Positions 16,852 through 26,183 of a stretch of 64,000 nucleotides of DNA are shown here, in pieces. Below the pieces are notes generated by a model. That model was not told where the DNA came from. It saw only the letters and a program-made list of their open reading frames with translations, and searched no databases. The translations under genes and the position numbers were made by a program. Every line of letters begins with the position of its first letter. Positions within the stretch are counted from its first letter, which is position 1. The stretch comes from Arthrobacter humicola (GTDB taxonomy: Bacteria > Actinomycetota > Actinomycetes > Actinomycetales > Micrococcaceae). Location: positions 372,001-436,000 of the forward strand of contig NZ_JAFKON010000001.1 in NCBI RefSeq assembly GCF_022803015.1, read 5' to 3'.

Positions 16852-18864
16852 TCAGTCGAGGCCGCGGCGCTTCAGCAGCGGCGCGAGATCCGAGTCCCGG
16901 CCGCGGAATGCGCGGAAGGACTCCAGCGGGTCCCGGCTGTTGCCGCGGGAAAGCAATTCGGCGCGGAAGAAATTGCCGTTGGCGCGGCTGAGGCCGCCGT
17001 TTTCCTTGAACCATTCCACGGTGTCAGCGTCCAGGACCTCGCTCCAGATGTAGGAGTAGTAGCCGGCGGCATACCAGCCTCCCGCGAAGATGTGCTGGAA
17101 GTAGCCGGTCCGGTAGCGGGGCGGGATCAGGCTGTGCGCCACGCCGGCCGCGGCCAGCGCCTTCGCTTCAAACTCGACGGCGTCATCCGGGATGTCGGAG
17201 CCGTCCAGGACATGCCACGCCAGGTCCAGCAGGGCAGCGCCGAGGTATTCCGTGGTGCCGAAGCCTTCGCCCCAGAGCTGGGCGGCGTTGAGCTTGTCCA
17301 CGGTCTCCTGCGGCAGGGGCTCACCGGTGGCGTGGTGCCGGGCATAGTTGGCCAGGACCTCGGGCCACATGATCCACATTTCGTTGACCTGCGAAGGGTA
17401 TTCCACAAAGTCCCGCGGTACGTTCGTGCCGGAAAACCGAGGATAGGTGACGGCGGAAAACAGGCCGTGCAGGGCGTGGCCGAACTCGTGGAAGGTGGTG
17501 CGGAGCTCGTCCAGCGTCAGTAGGGTGGGCTCGCCGGCCGGCGGCTTGGAGATGTTGAGGTTGTTGATCACCACGGGTCGGGTGTTCAAGAGCCCTGACT
17601 GCTCCACGAGGGAATTCATCCACGCGCCCCCGCGCTTCGTCTCCCGCGTGTAGTAATCGCCGAGGAAAAGGCCCAGGTCCGTGCCGTCGGAATTCTTCAC
17701 CTCCCAGACGCGCACGTCCGGGTGGTAGCCGGCGAGGTCGGCGCGTTCGTGGAAGGTGACGCCGTACAGGGCGTTCGCCGCGAAGAACACACCATCATTC
17801 AAAACCCGGTCCAGCTCGAAGTACGGGCGCAGGGCCTGTTCGTCAACGGCATACCGCTCCCGCTTGACCTTGGCCGAGTAATACGCCCAGTCCCAGGCCT
17901 CGAGGGGGTGGCCGGCGGCCTCGGCCAGCGCCTCGGCCTCTGCGTCGGCATTGCGGACGGCGGCCGGGGCCAGCCGGCTCATCATTGCCTGAACGGCCTG
18001 GAAGTCCGGTGCCGTCTGCCGGTCCACGCTGAGTTCGGCGAAGTTCGCGAACCCGAGAAGGCTGGCCTTCTCGGCGCGGAGCCGGACCATGTCCTTGACC
18101 AAGTCGAGCACATCGAAGCTGCCGCCGTCGCTGCCGCGGCCGATGGAGGCCTCGTAGAGGCGACGGCGGATTTCCCGGTTCGCCAGCGCGGCCATGGCAG
18201 GCTGGTTGCTCGGCTGGATCAGGGTCAGCAGGAACTTTCCCTCGTGCCCGGCGGTCCGGGCGGCCTCGGCGGCGCTGGCGACGTCGTCGGCGGGCAGGCC
18301 CGCGAGGTCGGCGGCGTCATCCAGCAGCAGGGCAGCGGACTTCATGCCCTCCTTGACGCGCTGGCCGAACTCGGTGCCGAGCCGGGACAGCTCGGCGTTG
18401 ACCTCCTTGAGGCGCTCCTGGCCGGCGTCGTCGAGCTGGATGCCGGAGGCCCGGAACTCCTTGAGGTATTCCCCCACGAGCCGGGCGGATTCCGCGTCCA
18501 GGACCGTTGCGTCCAGCGCCGCGAAGCGCTCGTAGAGCCCGCGGTTGAGGTAGACGGCGTCCTGGTGGGCGGCAAAGAGCGGGGACAGGCGGGTCTCGAG
18601 GTGCCGGATGGTGTCCGAGGCGTCCGCGGAAACCAGAGTGAAAAAGGACGCGGCGGCCCGGTCCAGGAGCCGGCCGGAGCGTTCCATGGCGAGGGCCGTG
18701 TTTTCGAAGGTCGGGGCCGCCGGGGTGTCCACGATGGCCTGGATTTCGGCAAGGTGCTCGGCCAGGCCGGCCTCGACGGCCTCGGCGTAGTGCGCGTCGT
18801 CGATATCCGCAAACGGCGGCAGTCCATAGGGCAGGGTGCTGGGGCTCAGGAGGGGATTGGTCAT
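16852..18864 (-). CDS. M3-family metallopeptidase (peptidyl-dipeptidase Dcp-like)
   Basis: A 670-residue zinc oligopeptidase of the thimet/Dcp family that degrades short peptides in the cytoplasm. The zinc motif HEFGHALHG is near residue 455, with the third ligand glutamate in the following helix (FVEYPSQVNEMW). The C-terminal region contains the typical FAGGWYAAGYYSYIWSEVL substrate-binding stretch. There is no signal peptide. The start is ATG at 18864. It is a monocistronic gene, divergent from the CapA-like lipoprotein gene and ending at a strong terminator. Confidence 0.94.
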   Translation of the reverse strand: MTNPLLSPSTLPYGLPPFADIDDAHYAEAVEAGLAEHLAEIQAIVDTPAAPTFENTALAMERSGRLLDRAAASFFTLVSADASDTIRHLETRLSPLFAAHQDAVYLNRGLYERFAALDATVLDAESARLVGEYLKEFRASGIQLDDAGQERLKEVNAELSRLGTEFGQRVKEGMKSAALLLDDAADLAGLPADDVASAAEAARTAGHEGKFLLTLIQPSNQPAMAALANREIRRRLYEASIGRGSDGGSFDVLDLVKDMVRLRAEKASLLGFANFAELSVDRQTAPDFQAVQAMMSRLAPAAVRNADAEAEALAEAAGHPLEAWDWAYYSAKVKRERYAVDEQALRPYFELDRVLNDGVFFAANALYGVTFHERADLAGYHPDVRVWEVKNSDGTDLGLFLGDYYTRETKRGGAWMNSLVEQSGLLNTRPVVINNLNISKPPAGEPTLLTLDELRTTFHEFGHALHGLFSAVTYPRFSGTNVPRDFVEYPSQVNEMWIMWPEVLANYARHHATGEPLPQETVDKLNAAQLWGEGFGTTEYLGAALLDLAWHVLDGSDIPDDAVEFEAKALAAAGVAHSLIPPRYRTGYFQHIFAGGWYAAGYYSYIWSEVLDADTVEWFKENGGLSRANGNFFRAELLSRGNSRDPLESFRAFRGRDSDLAPLLKRRGLD

Positions 18865-18946
18865 GAAATGACTCTTTCATGCAGGCGGGCGCTTCTCAAC
18901 GATCGCCTCCGTGTGTTGTGATGCCGCCCACCATAGGATGAGCGGC

Positions 18947-20215
18947 ATGGAGAACACGACCGCGAGGCCGCGGGGCCGGATCCTGACCGCAGCAATGGCC
19001 GTTGTTCTCGGGTCGATGCTGGCATCCTGCGGGCTCCTCGCCGGGCCGGATAACCCCCCGGGTCCCACGGCCGGCGGTACCGGCGGAACATCCGACGTTG
19101 CCCAGCCGCCGTCGGGCACCCCGACGCCCACACCGACACCGACACCGACGCCGACGCCCGGGAAGGGTCCAGGCTGTGCGGCCGCCCGGTGCACCTCCGT
19201 CCTGGTCACCGGGGACATGCTGGTCCATCCCCAGCTCTGGCAGCAGGCCCGCGAGGACGCCCGTGCGGCCGGCGCCGCGGGGCTGGACTTCGCGCCGTTG
19301 CTGGAGGGCCAGCGGCGCTACATCGCGCAGAGCGACGTGGCGATCTGCCACCTGGAGACCCCGGTGGCGGGCCCGGACGGACCCTTCTCCGGGTATCCCT
19401 CCTTCAACGTTCCGCCGCAGATCATCACCGCCGTGCGCGGCGTGGGCTATCAGGCCTGCACGACGGCCAGCAATCACACCGTTGACCGCGGCACCGCGGG
19501 GCTCATCCGCACCCTGGACGCCCTCGACGCCGCCGGACTCCGGCACACGGGCTCGTACCGGACCGAGGCGGAGTCGCAGGGGATACTGATCCTGCAGACC
19601 GCCGCGGCCAGGATCGCCGTCATTGATGCCGCATACGGCCTCAACGGGCTGCGCGCCGAGCAGCCCTGGCAGGTCGACCTGCTCGATCCCGATGCCATGA
19701 TTTCCAAGGCACGCAAGGCTAGGGCTTTGGGCGCGGACATTGTGCTGGGGGTCATGCACGCCGGGGAGGAGTACTCAGCCGAGCCCAACACCCAGCAGCG
19801 CGACGTCGCGCATGCGCTCGTGGACAGCGGCTTGTTCAGCCTGATCTACGGCCACCACAGCCATTCGGTGCTGCCGATCGAGAAGTACAAGGGAACCTGG
19901 ATTGTGTACGGGCTCGGCAACGGCATCACCGAGCTCTCGCCGTCGTTCGTGGTCAACAACGAGGGCCTGTTGGTCCGGGTGCAGTTCAGCCAGGACGCGG
20001 CCGGGTCCTGGGCCGCCTCGGACCTGGCCTGGGCGCCGTCGGTGATGGTCCGCGGACCCTACCGCTGGTGTTCGGTGGCGGCCGACGCGCCGCAGGGCCG
20101 TTGCGCCGGAACGGCGGCGGACGCGGCCACGCGCCGGCGCACGACGGCCGTGCTGGAGTCGATGGGCGCCGCGGCGGCGGGCGCCCATGAGCTTATTCTC
20201 ACCCCGGGGCCCTAA
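18947..20215 (+). CDS. CapA-family lipoprotein (poly-gamma-glutamate synthesis protein-like phosphoesterase)
   Basis: A 422-residue protein with a lipoprotein signal (hydrophobic segment, then lipobox LASC about residue 31), placing it on the outer face of the membrane. A Thr-Pro dipeptide linker (about residues 57-72) separates the anchor from a calcineurin-like CapA domain. Metal-site motifs are VTGDMLVH near 90, NHTVDRG near 180, and GHHSHSV near 305. Close homologues are seen in many actinobacteria that make no capsule; the substrate is unknown. I chose ATG at 18947, with AGGA eight bases upstream, over two earlier in-frame starts. Confidence 0.88.
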   Translation: MENTTARPRGRILTAAMAVVLGSMLASCGLLAGPDNPPGPTAGGTGGTSDVAQPPSGTPTPTPTPTPTPTPGKGPGCAAARCTSVLVTGDMLVHPQLWQQAREDARAAGAAGLDFAPLLEGQRRYIAQSDVAICHLETPVAGPDGPFSGYPSFNVPPQIITAVRGVGYQACTTASNHTVDRGTAGLIRTLDALDAAGLRHTGSYRTEAESQGILILQTAAARIAVIDAAYGLNGLRAEQPWQVDLLDPDAMISKARKARALGADIVLGVMHAGEEYSAEPNTQQRDVAHALVDSGLFSLIYGHHSHSVLPIEKYKGTWIVYGLGNGITELSPSFVVNNEGLLVRVQFSQDAAGSWAASDLAWAPSVMVRGPYRWCSVAADAPQGRCAGTAADAATRRRTTAVLESMGAAAAGAHELILTPGP

Positions 20216-20226
20216 GCTTGGGCGGC

Positions 20227-21102
20227 ATGGAGATGATCAACGAACGGCGGAGCACCGTCGCGTCCAGCGGGGCCGAGCTTGCCGTGTTCGAGTATGGCAG
20301 GGAGCCGGGACCCGAAGTGCCGACGCTGCTGCTGGTACACGGCTATCCGGACGATCATCAGGTCTTCCTGCCGGCCATCCGTGATCTGGCCCGAAGCCAC
20401 CACGTGGTCGCTTACGACACCCGGAACGCGGGCGCGTCCGCCGTCATGGGCCTCCCCGGGGACTTCACCCTGAAGACGCTCGTGGATGACATGTTTGCCG
20501 TGCTGGCCGCCGTCGGATCCGTGGATGTCCATCTTGTGGGCCATGACTGGGGCTCGATCCAGGGCTGGGCCGCCGTCCAGGACCCCAGGGCCGCGGGCCT
20601 GATCGGCCGGTACACGTCCATCTCGGGCCCGGACCTGCGGCACTTCGCACGCTGGGTGCGGAGCCGGTATGCACGTCCCCGGGCGTGGCCGCAGCTGGCC
20701 GGACAATTGGCCCGCAGCTGGTACATCGCCGCCTTCCTTGTGCCGAAGTTGCCGGAGGCCGCCTGGCGCCTCTTCCTCACGAAACGCTATGGGCAGGCGG
20801 CCAAGCGCGACGTCGGCGATGATCCCATCCGCGGCCTGGCCCTTTACCGCGCAAATTTCTTCTCGGCGGTGAACTGGCCGGCCGGCGGCCGCGTGACGCT
20901 GCCCGTCCAGGTGGTGGTGCCGCTGAGGGATTCCTTCCTGTCGCCGGACCTCGTGGACGGACTGGATTCCTGGGTGGATGTCCTCACGGTGATCCGGGTG
21001 GACAGCGGCCACTGGTGGCCGGCATCCCGGCCGGCGGAGTTCGCGGAGCTGCTCCGGCAGCCGCAGCCGCTGCCGACGCCGACGACGCAGATAACACCGT
21101 AG
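20227..21102 (+). CDS. Alpha/beta-fold hydrolase, epoxide-hydrolase/dehalogenase-like
   Basis: A 291-residue alpha/beta hydrolase. The oxyanion motif LVHGYPDDH is near residue 39. The nucleophile elbow reads VGHDWGS near 102, with aspartate at the nucleophile place, as in epoxide hydrolases and haloalkane dehalogenases rather than esterases. The catalytic histidine is in DSGHWWP near 263. The substrate is unknown. The start ATG at 20227 lies 11 bases past the CapA-like gene, with only a weak ribosome binding site. Another hydrolase follows 12 bases later, so the three genes may be one operon. Confidence 0.87.
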   Translation: MEMINERRSTVASSGAELAVFEYGREPGPEVPTLLLVHGYPDDHQVFLPAIRDLARSHHVVAYDTRNAGASAVMGLPGDFTLKTLVDDMFAVLAAVGSVDVHLVGHDWGSIQGWAAVQDPRAAGLIGRYTSISGPDLRHFARWVRSRYARPRAWPQLAGQLARSWYIAAFLVPKLPEAAWRLFLTKRYGQAAKRDVGDDPIRGLALYRANFFSAVNWPAGGRVTLPVQVVVPLRDSFLSPDLVDGLDSWVDVLTVIRVDSGHWWPASRPAEFAELLRQPQPLPTPTTQITP

Positions 21103-21114
21103 GCCGGCGGCATC

Positions 21115-21951
21115 ATGGCCCGGGCAAACCGGCGGGATCGGGAATCCAGGAGCGGGACGTTCAGCAATGGGATGGAATACCTGACGTGGGGCCGGGGCCC
21201 GAAGACGCTCTTGTTCGTCCAGGGAGGACCGGGGAGCTTCGTGCCCCAGGGGGTGCTGCGCGGACTGTTCCGGCGGGAGTTTGCCGCCTATCAGGAGGCC
21301 GGGTACGCGATCTGGATTGTCACCCGCCGGCGGAACATGCCGGCGTCGCACACCAGCGCCGACATGGCGGACGACTACGCCCGGCTGATCGCCGAGGAGT
21401 TCGGCGGCCGGGTCGGCGTGGTGGTGGCCGAGTCATTCGGCGGGATGATCGGGCAGTATCTGGCCGCCCGCCATCCCCAGTCCTTCGGGCACATCGCGAT
21501 GGTGGTCACGGCGGCCGAACTGAGCGCGTGGGGCAAGGACGTGGACGAGCGGATGGCCGCCGCCGTTGCTGCCGGAGACCCAGGCCGCGCCGGGACGGTC
21601 CTGGCCGAGTACCTCTTACCGGGTCCGCGGACCCGGTGGCTGCGGGAACTGCTGGGACCTGTCGTCGGCCGCCGCGTGCTGGACCCCTCCGGATGCCCCG
21701 CCGCGGACGTCCTGACGGAGGCGCGGGCCGAGTTCGCATTCGATGCGCGGGCGGTACTGCCGCTCATTCGTCCGCCCGTCCTGCTGCTCTGCGGCGGCCG
21801 GGACGCGTTCTTCCCGAGGGCGGTTGCGGAGGAGACCGCGCAATTGATTCCAGACTGCACCCTGATCGTCTACGAGCGATGGGGCCATATCCGGGCAGGA
21901 TCGAGCAGGCGGGTGCCGCGCGACGTCCTGGCCTTCGTCCGGAGCCGATAA
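21115..21951 (+). CDS. Alpha/beta-fold hydrolase (serine nucleophile)
   Basis: A 278-residue alpha/beta hydrolase with the triad visible as serine in VVAESFGGM near residue 105, aspartate in CGGRDAFFP near 227, and histidine in RWGHIRAG near 257. The oxyanion region FVQGGPGSF near 35 resembles proline iminopeptidase-like enzymes. Function beyond hydrolysis is not evident. It is paired with the preceding Asp-type hydrolase. The start ATG at 21115 has a GGCGGC-like upstream sequence; an ATG at 21169 (MEYLTWG) is a shorter alternative. Confidence 0.85.
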   Translation: MARANRRDRESRSGTFSNGMEYLTWGRGPKTLLFVQGGPGSFVPQGVLRGLFRREFAAYQEAGYAIWIVTRRRNMPASHTSADMADDYARLIAEEFGGRVGVVVAESFGGMIGQYLAARHPQSFGHIAMVVTAAELSAWGKDVDERMAAAVAAGDPGRAGTVLAEYLLPGPRTRWLRELLGPVVGRRVLDPSGCPAADVLTEARAEFAFDARAVLPLIRPPVLLLCGGRDAFFPRAVAEETAQLIPDCTLIVYERWGHIRAGSSRRVPRDVLAFVRSR

Positions 21952-21985
21952 GGGCAGGCGGGGTCCATGGAAAGCTGCCCGGCAG

Positions 21986-22474
21986 CTACCCGGCGTCCAG
22001 GAGCAGGGACATGAAGACGCTGTTGGGGTCGGCTTCGTAGCCGGCAAATGGCGGGCAGTCCGTGAAGCCGTGCCGCTCGTACAGCCGCCGCGCGGGAACG
22101 AAGAACTCCTGGCTCCCCGTCTCCAGGAACAAGCGTTCGTAGCCGCTGTGCCGGGCCTCGGCCAGGAGGTGGCGGAGCAGCGCCGACGCAACGCCGCGCC
22201 CGCGGGCTGCATTCGCGGTGCGCATCGACTTGATCTCGGCGTCGCCGGGAGCCAGGTGTTTCAGCGCCGCGCAGCCCAGGAGCCGTGAGTCCTGCCGGGC
22301 GGTCCAGAAGCTGATGCCGGGTCCGGCCAGCGCGGCGGGATCAAGGGCGTGGACGCTTTCCGGCGGGGAGGTCGCGTACATGTCGGCGAGGTGTTCGCCA
22401 AGGAGCTGCAGGACGTCCTCGCGCTCCGGGGTGTCGCGCGCAATCCGGACCGTGCCGCCCTCGGCGCCTGCCAC
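21986..22474 (-). CDS. GNAT-family N-acetyltransferase
   Basis: A 162-residue GNAT protein. The acetyl-CoA-binding motif A reads MRTANAARGRGVASALLRHL near residue 88, and motif B (ARRLYERHGFTDCPPF) follows near 130. These small GNATs usually acetylate amines of metabolites or peptides; the substrate is unknown. It starts at GTG 22474, only five bases after the gatD stop, so it is the third gene of the murT-gatD transcript. Whether it has any role in cell wall modification is not shown. Confidence 0.88.
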   Translation of the reverse strand: MAGAEGGTVRIARDTPEREDVLQLLGEHLADMYATSPPESVHALDPAALAGPGISFWTARQDSRLLGCAALKHLAPGDAEIKSMRTANAARGRGVASALLRHLLAEARHSGYERLFLETGSQEFFVPARRLYERHGFTDCPPFAGYEADPNSVFMSLLLDAG

Positions 22475-22479
22475 CTGAG

Positions 22480-23277
22480 TCAGCGTGGCCGGCGGGCGGC
22501 GTGTTCCCGCGCCAGCACCGCGTAGGAGTCATCCGGCGTGCCCGGGGTGAAGCTGCCGTATCTACGTTCGACGGCGGTCCGGATCAGGAAATCCGCGAGA
22601 GCCGGGTTCTTGGGCAGCAGCGAGCCGTGCAGGTAGCTCGCCACGATGTTGCGGTAGCGGGCTCCCTCCTGGCCATCCGTGCTGTTGTTGCCGGTGCCTT
22701 TGGCCGTCGTCCCGAGCGGTTCGACGCCCGGTCCCAGAGTGGTCTGGCCGCTGTGGTTTTCGTAGCCGAGGATGCTGCCGAATTCGGGGGAGGAGACCGC
22801 GACGTTGCCGATCAGGCGCTCGTCAGTGCCGTGGGTTTCCACGTCCAGGATGCCGATGCCCGGAAGGACGGACCCGAGCCGGGTCTTGAAGAATTTTCCG
22901 AACAGCTGGTACAGCCCGCAGATCACGAGCATCGGGGTGCCGTCGTCGGCCATCTGCTTCAGGGTGGACTCGCGCGAGAGGAGGTCGTCCTGGATGACGA
23001 GCTGTCCGCTGTCCTGTCCGCCGCCACCGACGATCAGGTCCACGTCCGCAGGGAACGGGTCACCAACGTTGTACTCGAGCAGTTCCGGCGTGTAGCCGTG
23101 CCAGCGCAGGCGCTGCGCGAGGACCAGGGCGTTGCCCCAGTCGCCGTAAATGTTCATGTCCCGCGGGTAGAGCTGCAGGACCCGGATGGTTCCCTTGCTG
23201 GGGGCCGCGGAATCTTCGGGCGGAAGTTCGTGCCCAAAGGACAGCTCGTGCGGGGTTTCGGGGGAACCGGGGGTCAT
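22480..23277 (-). CDS. gatD: Lipid II isoglutaminyl synthase, glutaminase subunit GatD
   Basis: A 265-residue class I (triad) glutamine amidotransferase that supplies ammonia to MurT for amidation of the alpha-carboxyl of D-glutamate in lipid II. The nucleophile cysteine is in MLVICGLYQLFG near residue 120 and the catalytic histidine in ASYLHGSLLPKNP near 215. The GGGGQDSGQ loop near 84 is typical of GatD/CobQ-type amidotransferases. The start ATG at 23277 overlaps the murT stop by four bases. It acts at the inner face of the membrane as a MurT-GatD heterodimer. Confidence 0.94.
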   Translation of the reverse strand: MTPGSPETPHELSFGHELPPEDSAAPSKGTIRVLQLYPRDMNIYGDWGNALVLAQRLRWHGYTPELLEYNVGDPFPADVDLIVGGGGQDSGQLVIQDDLLSRESTLKQMADDGTPMLVICGLYQLFGKFFKTRLGSVLPGIGILDVETHGTDERLIGNVAVSSPEFGSILGYENHSGQTTLGPGVEPLGTTAKGTGNNSTDGQEGARYRNIVASYLHGSLLPKNPALADFLIRTAVERRYGSFTPGTPDDSYAVLAREHAARRPR

Positions 23278-24563
23278 GAGACCACCTCCACTGTGGTGAT
23301 TTTGGACAGCTCGCGGCGGATGGCCAGCATGGCCGTGTAGGTGCAGAAGATCCTCTTCGGCTTGCCTTCGCCGCCGCGGATGAAGGCTGCCAGTGCCGGC
23401 GCAATCTCCGTGTCGACGGCGCCGATCGCGACGTCGTCGTACTGCAGCCGCAGCGCCATGTCATACGCGCGCGAGCCCGTGAGCTGGTCCACGCCGCTGT
23501 CGCGGAGCGTGTCGAATTCGACGTCCCACAGCCAGGACATGTCCCGGCCGTCTGCGTAGTTGTCGTTGATCGCGATCATCGTGGCGTACCCGGCGGCGGG
23601 GAACGACTTGAGGCCGAGCCGGAAACCGCTGGGGTTCTTGACCAGGACCAGTTCCAGCGGCAGGCCATCGACCACGAGGCTTTCGCCGCGGCCGAACGCC
23701 GGCGCCACCTTGGACAGCGCCGTGAGCAGGCCGGCCTGGTCGGTCCCGGTGCCGCGGGCGCCGGAGACGCCGCGGGCCAGGGTCAGCGCGGCGGCGGCAT
23801 TGAAGATGTTGTAGACGCCGCGCAGTTTCATCCCCGTGGTGACCGTCGCGCCGTCGTACTCGAAATCGGCGTCGTCGGCGCCCACGCGGCGCAACACCAC
23901 GTCGGCGGCGGGCCGGGCGGGGGCGGCCGGCACCGGGCTGCCCGGGGCGGCGCGCATGTCGTCGTCGTTGGGGAAGGTGCTCAGCAGGGAATCGTCGAGG
24001 CCGAAGTAGAGCACCTCCGGCCCGTCCAGGGTCTGGGCGATCCGGGCGACGCGCGGGTCTTCCCGGTTCAGGACCACGGTCCCGGTGGTCTTGGACGCGA
24101 TGTGCTGGAGCAGTTCGGCGGTCTTGTCGATCTCGCCGAACCGGTCCAGCTGGTCGCGGAGGACGTTGAGCAGGAGGCTGTACCGCGGCGGGACCTTGTT
24201 GACGAAGTGGACGGCATGCGCCTCATCCAGTTCCAGGACCGCGACGTCGGCATCGAGCCGGCCCCGCCAGTCGACCTCGCCCAGGAGGGCCGCGGCCACG
24301 CCCCGGGTGAAGTTGCTGCCGGTGCGGTTGGTGAAGACTTTCAGTCCCTGGCTCTCGAGCAGTTCCACGACCATCTTTGTGGTGGTGGTCTTCCCGTTCG
24401 TGCCACTGACGACGGCGACCCCCAGCGGCAGCGTGGACAGCGTCCGCCGCATGAAATCGGGGTCGATTTTTTCGACCACAAGCCCGGGGAGGGCCGAGCC
24501 TCCGCCCCTGAGCCGGGAGACCCGGCGGACGAACTTGCCGAGCGGAACGCTGAAGTAAAGCAT
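23274..24563 (-). CDS. murT: Lipid II isoglutaminyl synthase, Mur-ligase-like subunit MurT
   Basis: A 429-residue Mur-ligase-fold ATPase that activates D-glutamate in lipid II for amidation. The ATP site SGTNGKTTTTKM is near residue 55; ELDEAH and the Mur-ligase middle domain follow. The C-terminal DUF1727 domain carries the diagnostic NDNYADGRDMSWLWD motif near 345. The four zinc-ribbon cysteines of the S. aureus and pneumococcal enzymes are absent: the only cysteine is in IFCTYTAM near the end, and a Pro/Ala-rich stretch occupies that position. The start is ATG at 24563, with no ribosome binding site but a TATATT seven bases upstream. Confidence 0.93.
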   Translation of the reverse strand: MLYFSVPLGKFVRRVSRLRGGGSALPGLVVEKIDPDFMRRTLSTLPLGVAVVSGTNGKTTTTKMVVELLESQGLKVFTNRTGSNFTRGVAAALLGEVDWRGRLDADVAVLELDEAHAVHFVNKVPPRYSLLLNVLRDQLDRFGEIDKTAELLQHIASKTTGTVVLNREDPRVARIAQTLDGPEVLYFGLDDSLLSTFPNDDDMRAAPGSPVPAAPARPAADVVLRRVGADDADFEYDGATVTTGMKLRGVYNIFNAAAALTLARGVSGARGTGTDQAGLLTALSKVAPAFGRGESLVVDGLPLELVLVKNPSGFRLGLKSFPAAGYATMIAINDNYADGRDMSWLWDVEFDTLRDSGVDQLTGSRAYDMALRLQYDDVAIGAVDTEIAPALAAFIRGGEGKPKRIFCTYTAMLAIRRELSKITTVEVVS

Positions 24564-24570
24564 GCTCTGT

Positions 24571-24576
24571 AATATA
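24571..24576 (-). promoter_or_regulatory. Putative -10 element for leaderless murT transcript
   Basis: TATATT on the minus strand ends seven bases before the murT ATG, and no Shine-Dalgarno sequence is present. This is the spacing expected of actinobacterial leaderless mRNAs. No good -35 hexamer is seen. Confidence 0.4.
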
Positions 24577-24653
24577 TCCCAGCAGCGGCATGGAACCCGG
24601 ACGCCCGCGGCCGCTGCATGCGTCTTCCATGCGTACCGTGCCGCGCTGAGCAT

Positions 24654-24659
24654 TATGCT
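24654..24659 (+). promoter_or_regulatory. Putative -10 element for pdxT
   Basis: TATGCT lies six bases before the pdxT ATG at 24666. This fits a leaderless start, although the intervening GTGGGG could also act as a close ribosome binding site. The -35 region is weak. Confidence 0.35.
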
Positions 24660-24665
24660 GTGGGG

Positions 24666-25376
24666 ATGACCACCCCCTCTATTTCCCTTGAATCCCGCGT
24701 GGGAACGGGGCTCCGGATCGGCGTCCTGGCGCTGCAGGGCGATTTCCGGGAGCATCTGCATGCCGTGGAAGCCGCCGGTGCCGCCGGCGTCGGGATCCGG
24801 CGTCCCGCCGAACTCGACGGCCTGGACGGGCTCATCATCCCCGGCGGCGAATCGACCACGATCGACAAGCTATCCCGGATCTTCGGGCTCCGGGGTCCGC
24901 TGCGCGAACGCATCCAGGCCGGCCTGCCCGTCTACGGCTCGTGCGCCGGGATGATCCTGCTGGCGGACGAGATCGCGGACCCGGCGAAGGACCTCGCCGG
25001 AAACCCGCAGCAGACGTTCGGCGGACTCGACATCACCGTGCGCCGCAACGCCTTCGGCCGGCAGCGCGAGTCCTTCGAGACGGACCTGGACTTCAGGGGG
25101 CTCGGGTTCAGCGACATCGGCTCCGGCGTGGCTCCCGTCCATGCCGTGTTCATCCGAGGCCCATGGGTGGAGCGCGTGGGTCCAGGGGTGGAGGTCCTGG
25201 CGCAGGCGGAACCCGCGGACCCGGAGCATGCCTCGCATGCCGCTGTACTGGACGGGACGGCTAGAATTGTTGCAGTGCGTTCCGGCAAGCTGCTGGCCAC
25301 CTCCTTCCACCCGGAAGTGACGGGGGAGAAGCGCGTGCATGAACTGTTTATTCGAATGATCAGAGGAGAAGCGTAA
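24666..25376 (+). CDS. pdxT: Pyridoxal 5'-phosphate synthase, glutaminase subunit PdxT
   Basis: A 236-residue class I glutaminase delivering ammonia to PdxS. The GDFREH loop (residue 27 onward) and the PGGESTT motif near 60 are typical of PdxT. The nucleophile cysteine is in [11 protein letters not shown] near 96, and the His-Glu pair in [16 protein letters not shown] near 217. The start is ATG at 24666 ([10 protein letters not shown]); an upstream frame to 24618 is not supported. It is followed after only three bases by yebC, a linkage conserved in actinobacteria. It is divergent from murT. Confidence 0.96.
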   Translation: MTTPSISLESRVGTGLRIGVLALQGDFREHLHAVEAAGAAGVGIRRPAELDGLDGLIIPGGESTTIDKLSRIFGLRGPLRERIQAGLPVYGSCAGMILLADEIADPAKDLAGNPQQTFGGLDITVRRNAFGRQRESFETDLDFRGLGFSDIGSGVAPVHAVFIRGPWVERVGPGVEVLAQAEPADPEHASHAAVLDGTARIVAVRSGKLLATSFHPEVTGEKRVHELFIRMIRGEA

Positions 25377-25379
25377 AGC

Positions 25380-26135
25380 ATGTCAGGCCACTCCAAATGG
25401 GCGACGACCAAGCATAAGAAGGCCATCCTTGACAGCCGCCGGGCCAAGTCGTTCGCCAAGCTGATCAAGAACATCGAAGTCGCCGCGCGCATGGGCGGCC
25501 CCGACCTCTCCGGCAACCCCAGCCTGGAACTGGCCGTCACCAAGGCGAAAAAGACGTCGGTGCCCGCTGACAATATCGACCGCGCCATCAAGCGCGGCGC
25601 CGGGCTCACCGGCGAGGTCGTCGATTACACCGAAATCATGTACGAGTGCCGCGGCCCGCAGGGTTCCGCGCTGCTGATCGAGTGCCTAACGGACAACAAG
25701 AACCGTGCCGCCTCCGAGGTCCGGCTCGCCATCTCCCGCAACGGCGGCACGATCGCCGATCCCGGCTCCGTCAGCTACCTCTTCTCCCGCAAGGGCGTCG
25801 TCTCGCTGCCGAAGAACGGCCTGACCGAGGACGACGTCCTGATGGCCGTGCTTGATGCCGGGGCCGAGGAAGTCAAGGACAACGGCGACAGCTTCGAGAT
25901 CCACTCCGAGCCGACCGACCTCCAGGCCATTCGCGATGCCCTCACGGAAGCCGGAATTGAGTACGACACCGACGAGGCCGAGTTTGTGCCGTCCATGCAG
26001 GTGCCGCTGGACCTTGATGCCGCCAAGAAGTTCATGAAGCTGGTGGACGCCCTGGAAGAGCTCGACGACGTCCAGAACGTGTACAGCAACGCCGACCTCA
26101 GCGACGAAGTGCAGGCCGCACTGGAAGCCGAGTGA
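25380..26135 (+). CDS. yebC: YebC/PmpR-family protein
   Basis: A 251-residue member of the TACO1/YebC family. The invariant N-terminus [14 protein letters not shown] and the basic helix ([18 protein letters not shown]) are present, followed by the [18 protein letters not shown] core near residue 90. The family is annotated as transcriptional regulators, and recent work on relatives points to relief of ribosome stalling at proline stretches; which applies here is open. It is co-transcribed with pdxT and followed by ruvC, the standard actinobacterial order. Confidence 0.95.
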   Translation: MSGHSKWATTKHKKAILDSRRAKSFAKLIKNIEVAARMGGPDLSGNPSLELAVTKAKKTSVPADNIDRAIKRGAGLTGEVVDYTEIMYECRGPQGSALLIECLTDNKNRAASEVRLAISRNGGTIADPGSVSYLFSRKGVVSLPKNGLTEDDVLMAVLDAGAEEVKDNGDSFEIHSEPTDLQAIRDALTEAGIEYDTDEAEFVPSMQVPLDLDAAKKFMKLVDALEELDDVQNVYSNADLSDEVQAALEAE

Positions 26136-26183
26136 CCCGCTCACCCAAACGTGACTTTGGGGCCCGGTCTTGACGGCCCAACC

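Noticed and set aside
19110..19161. Tandem repeat of ACCGAC-type hexamers
   Set aside because: This is the Thr-Pro linker of the CapA-like lipoprotein, a common surface-protein linker, not a separate element.
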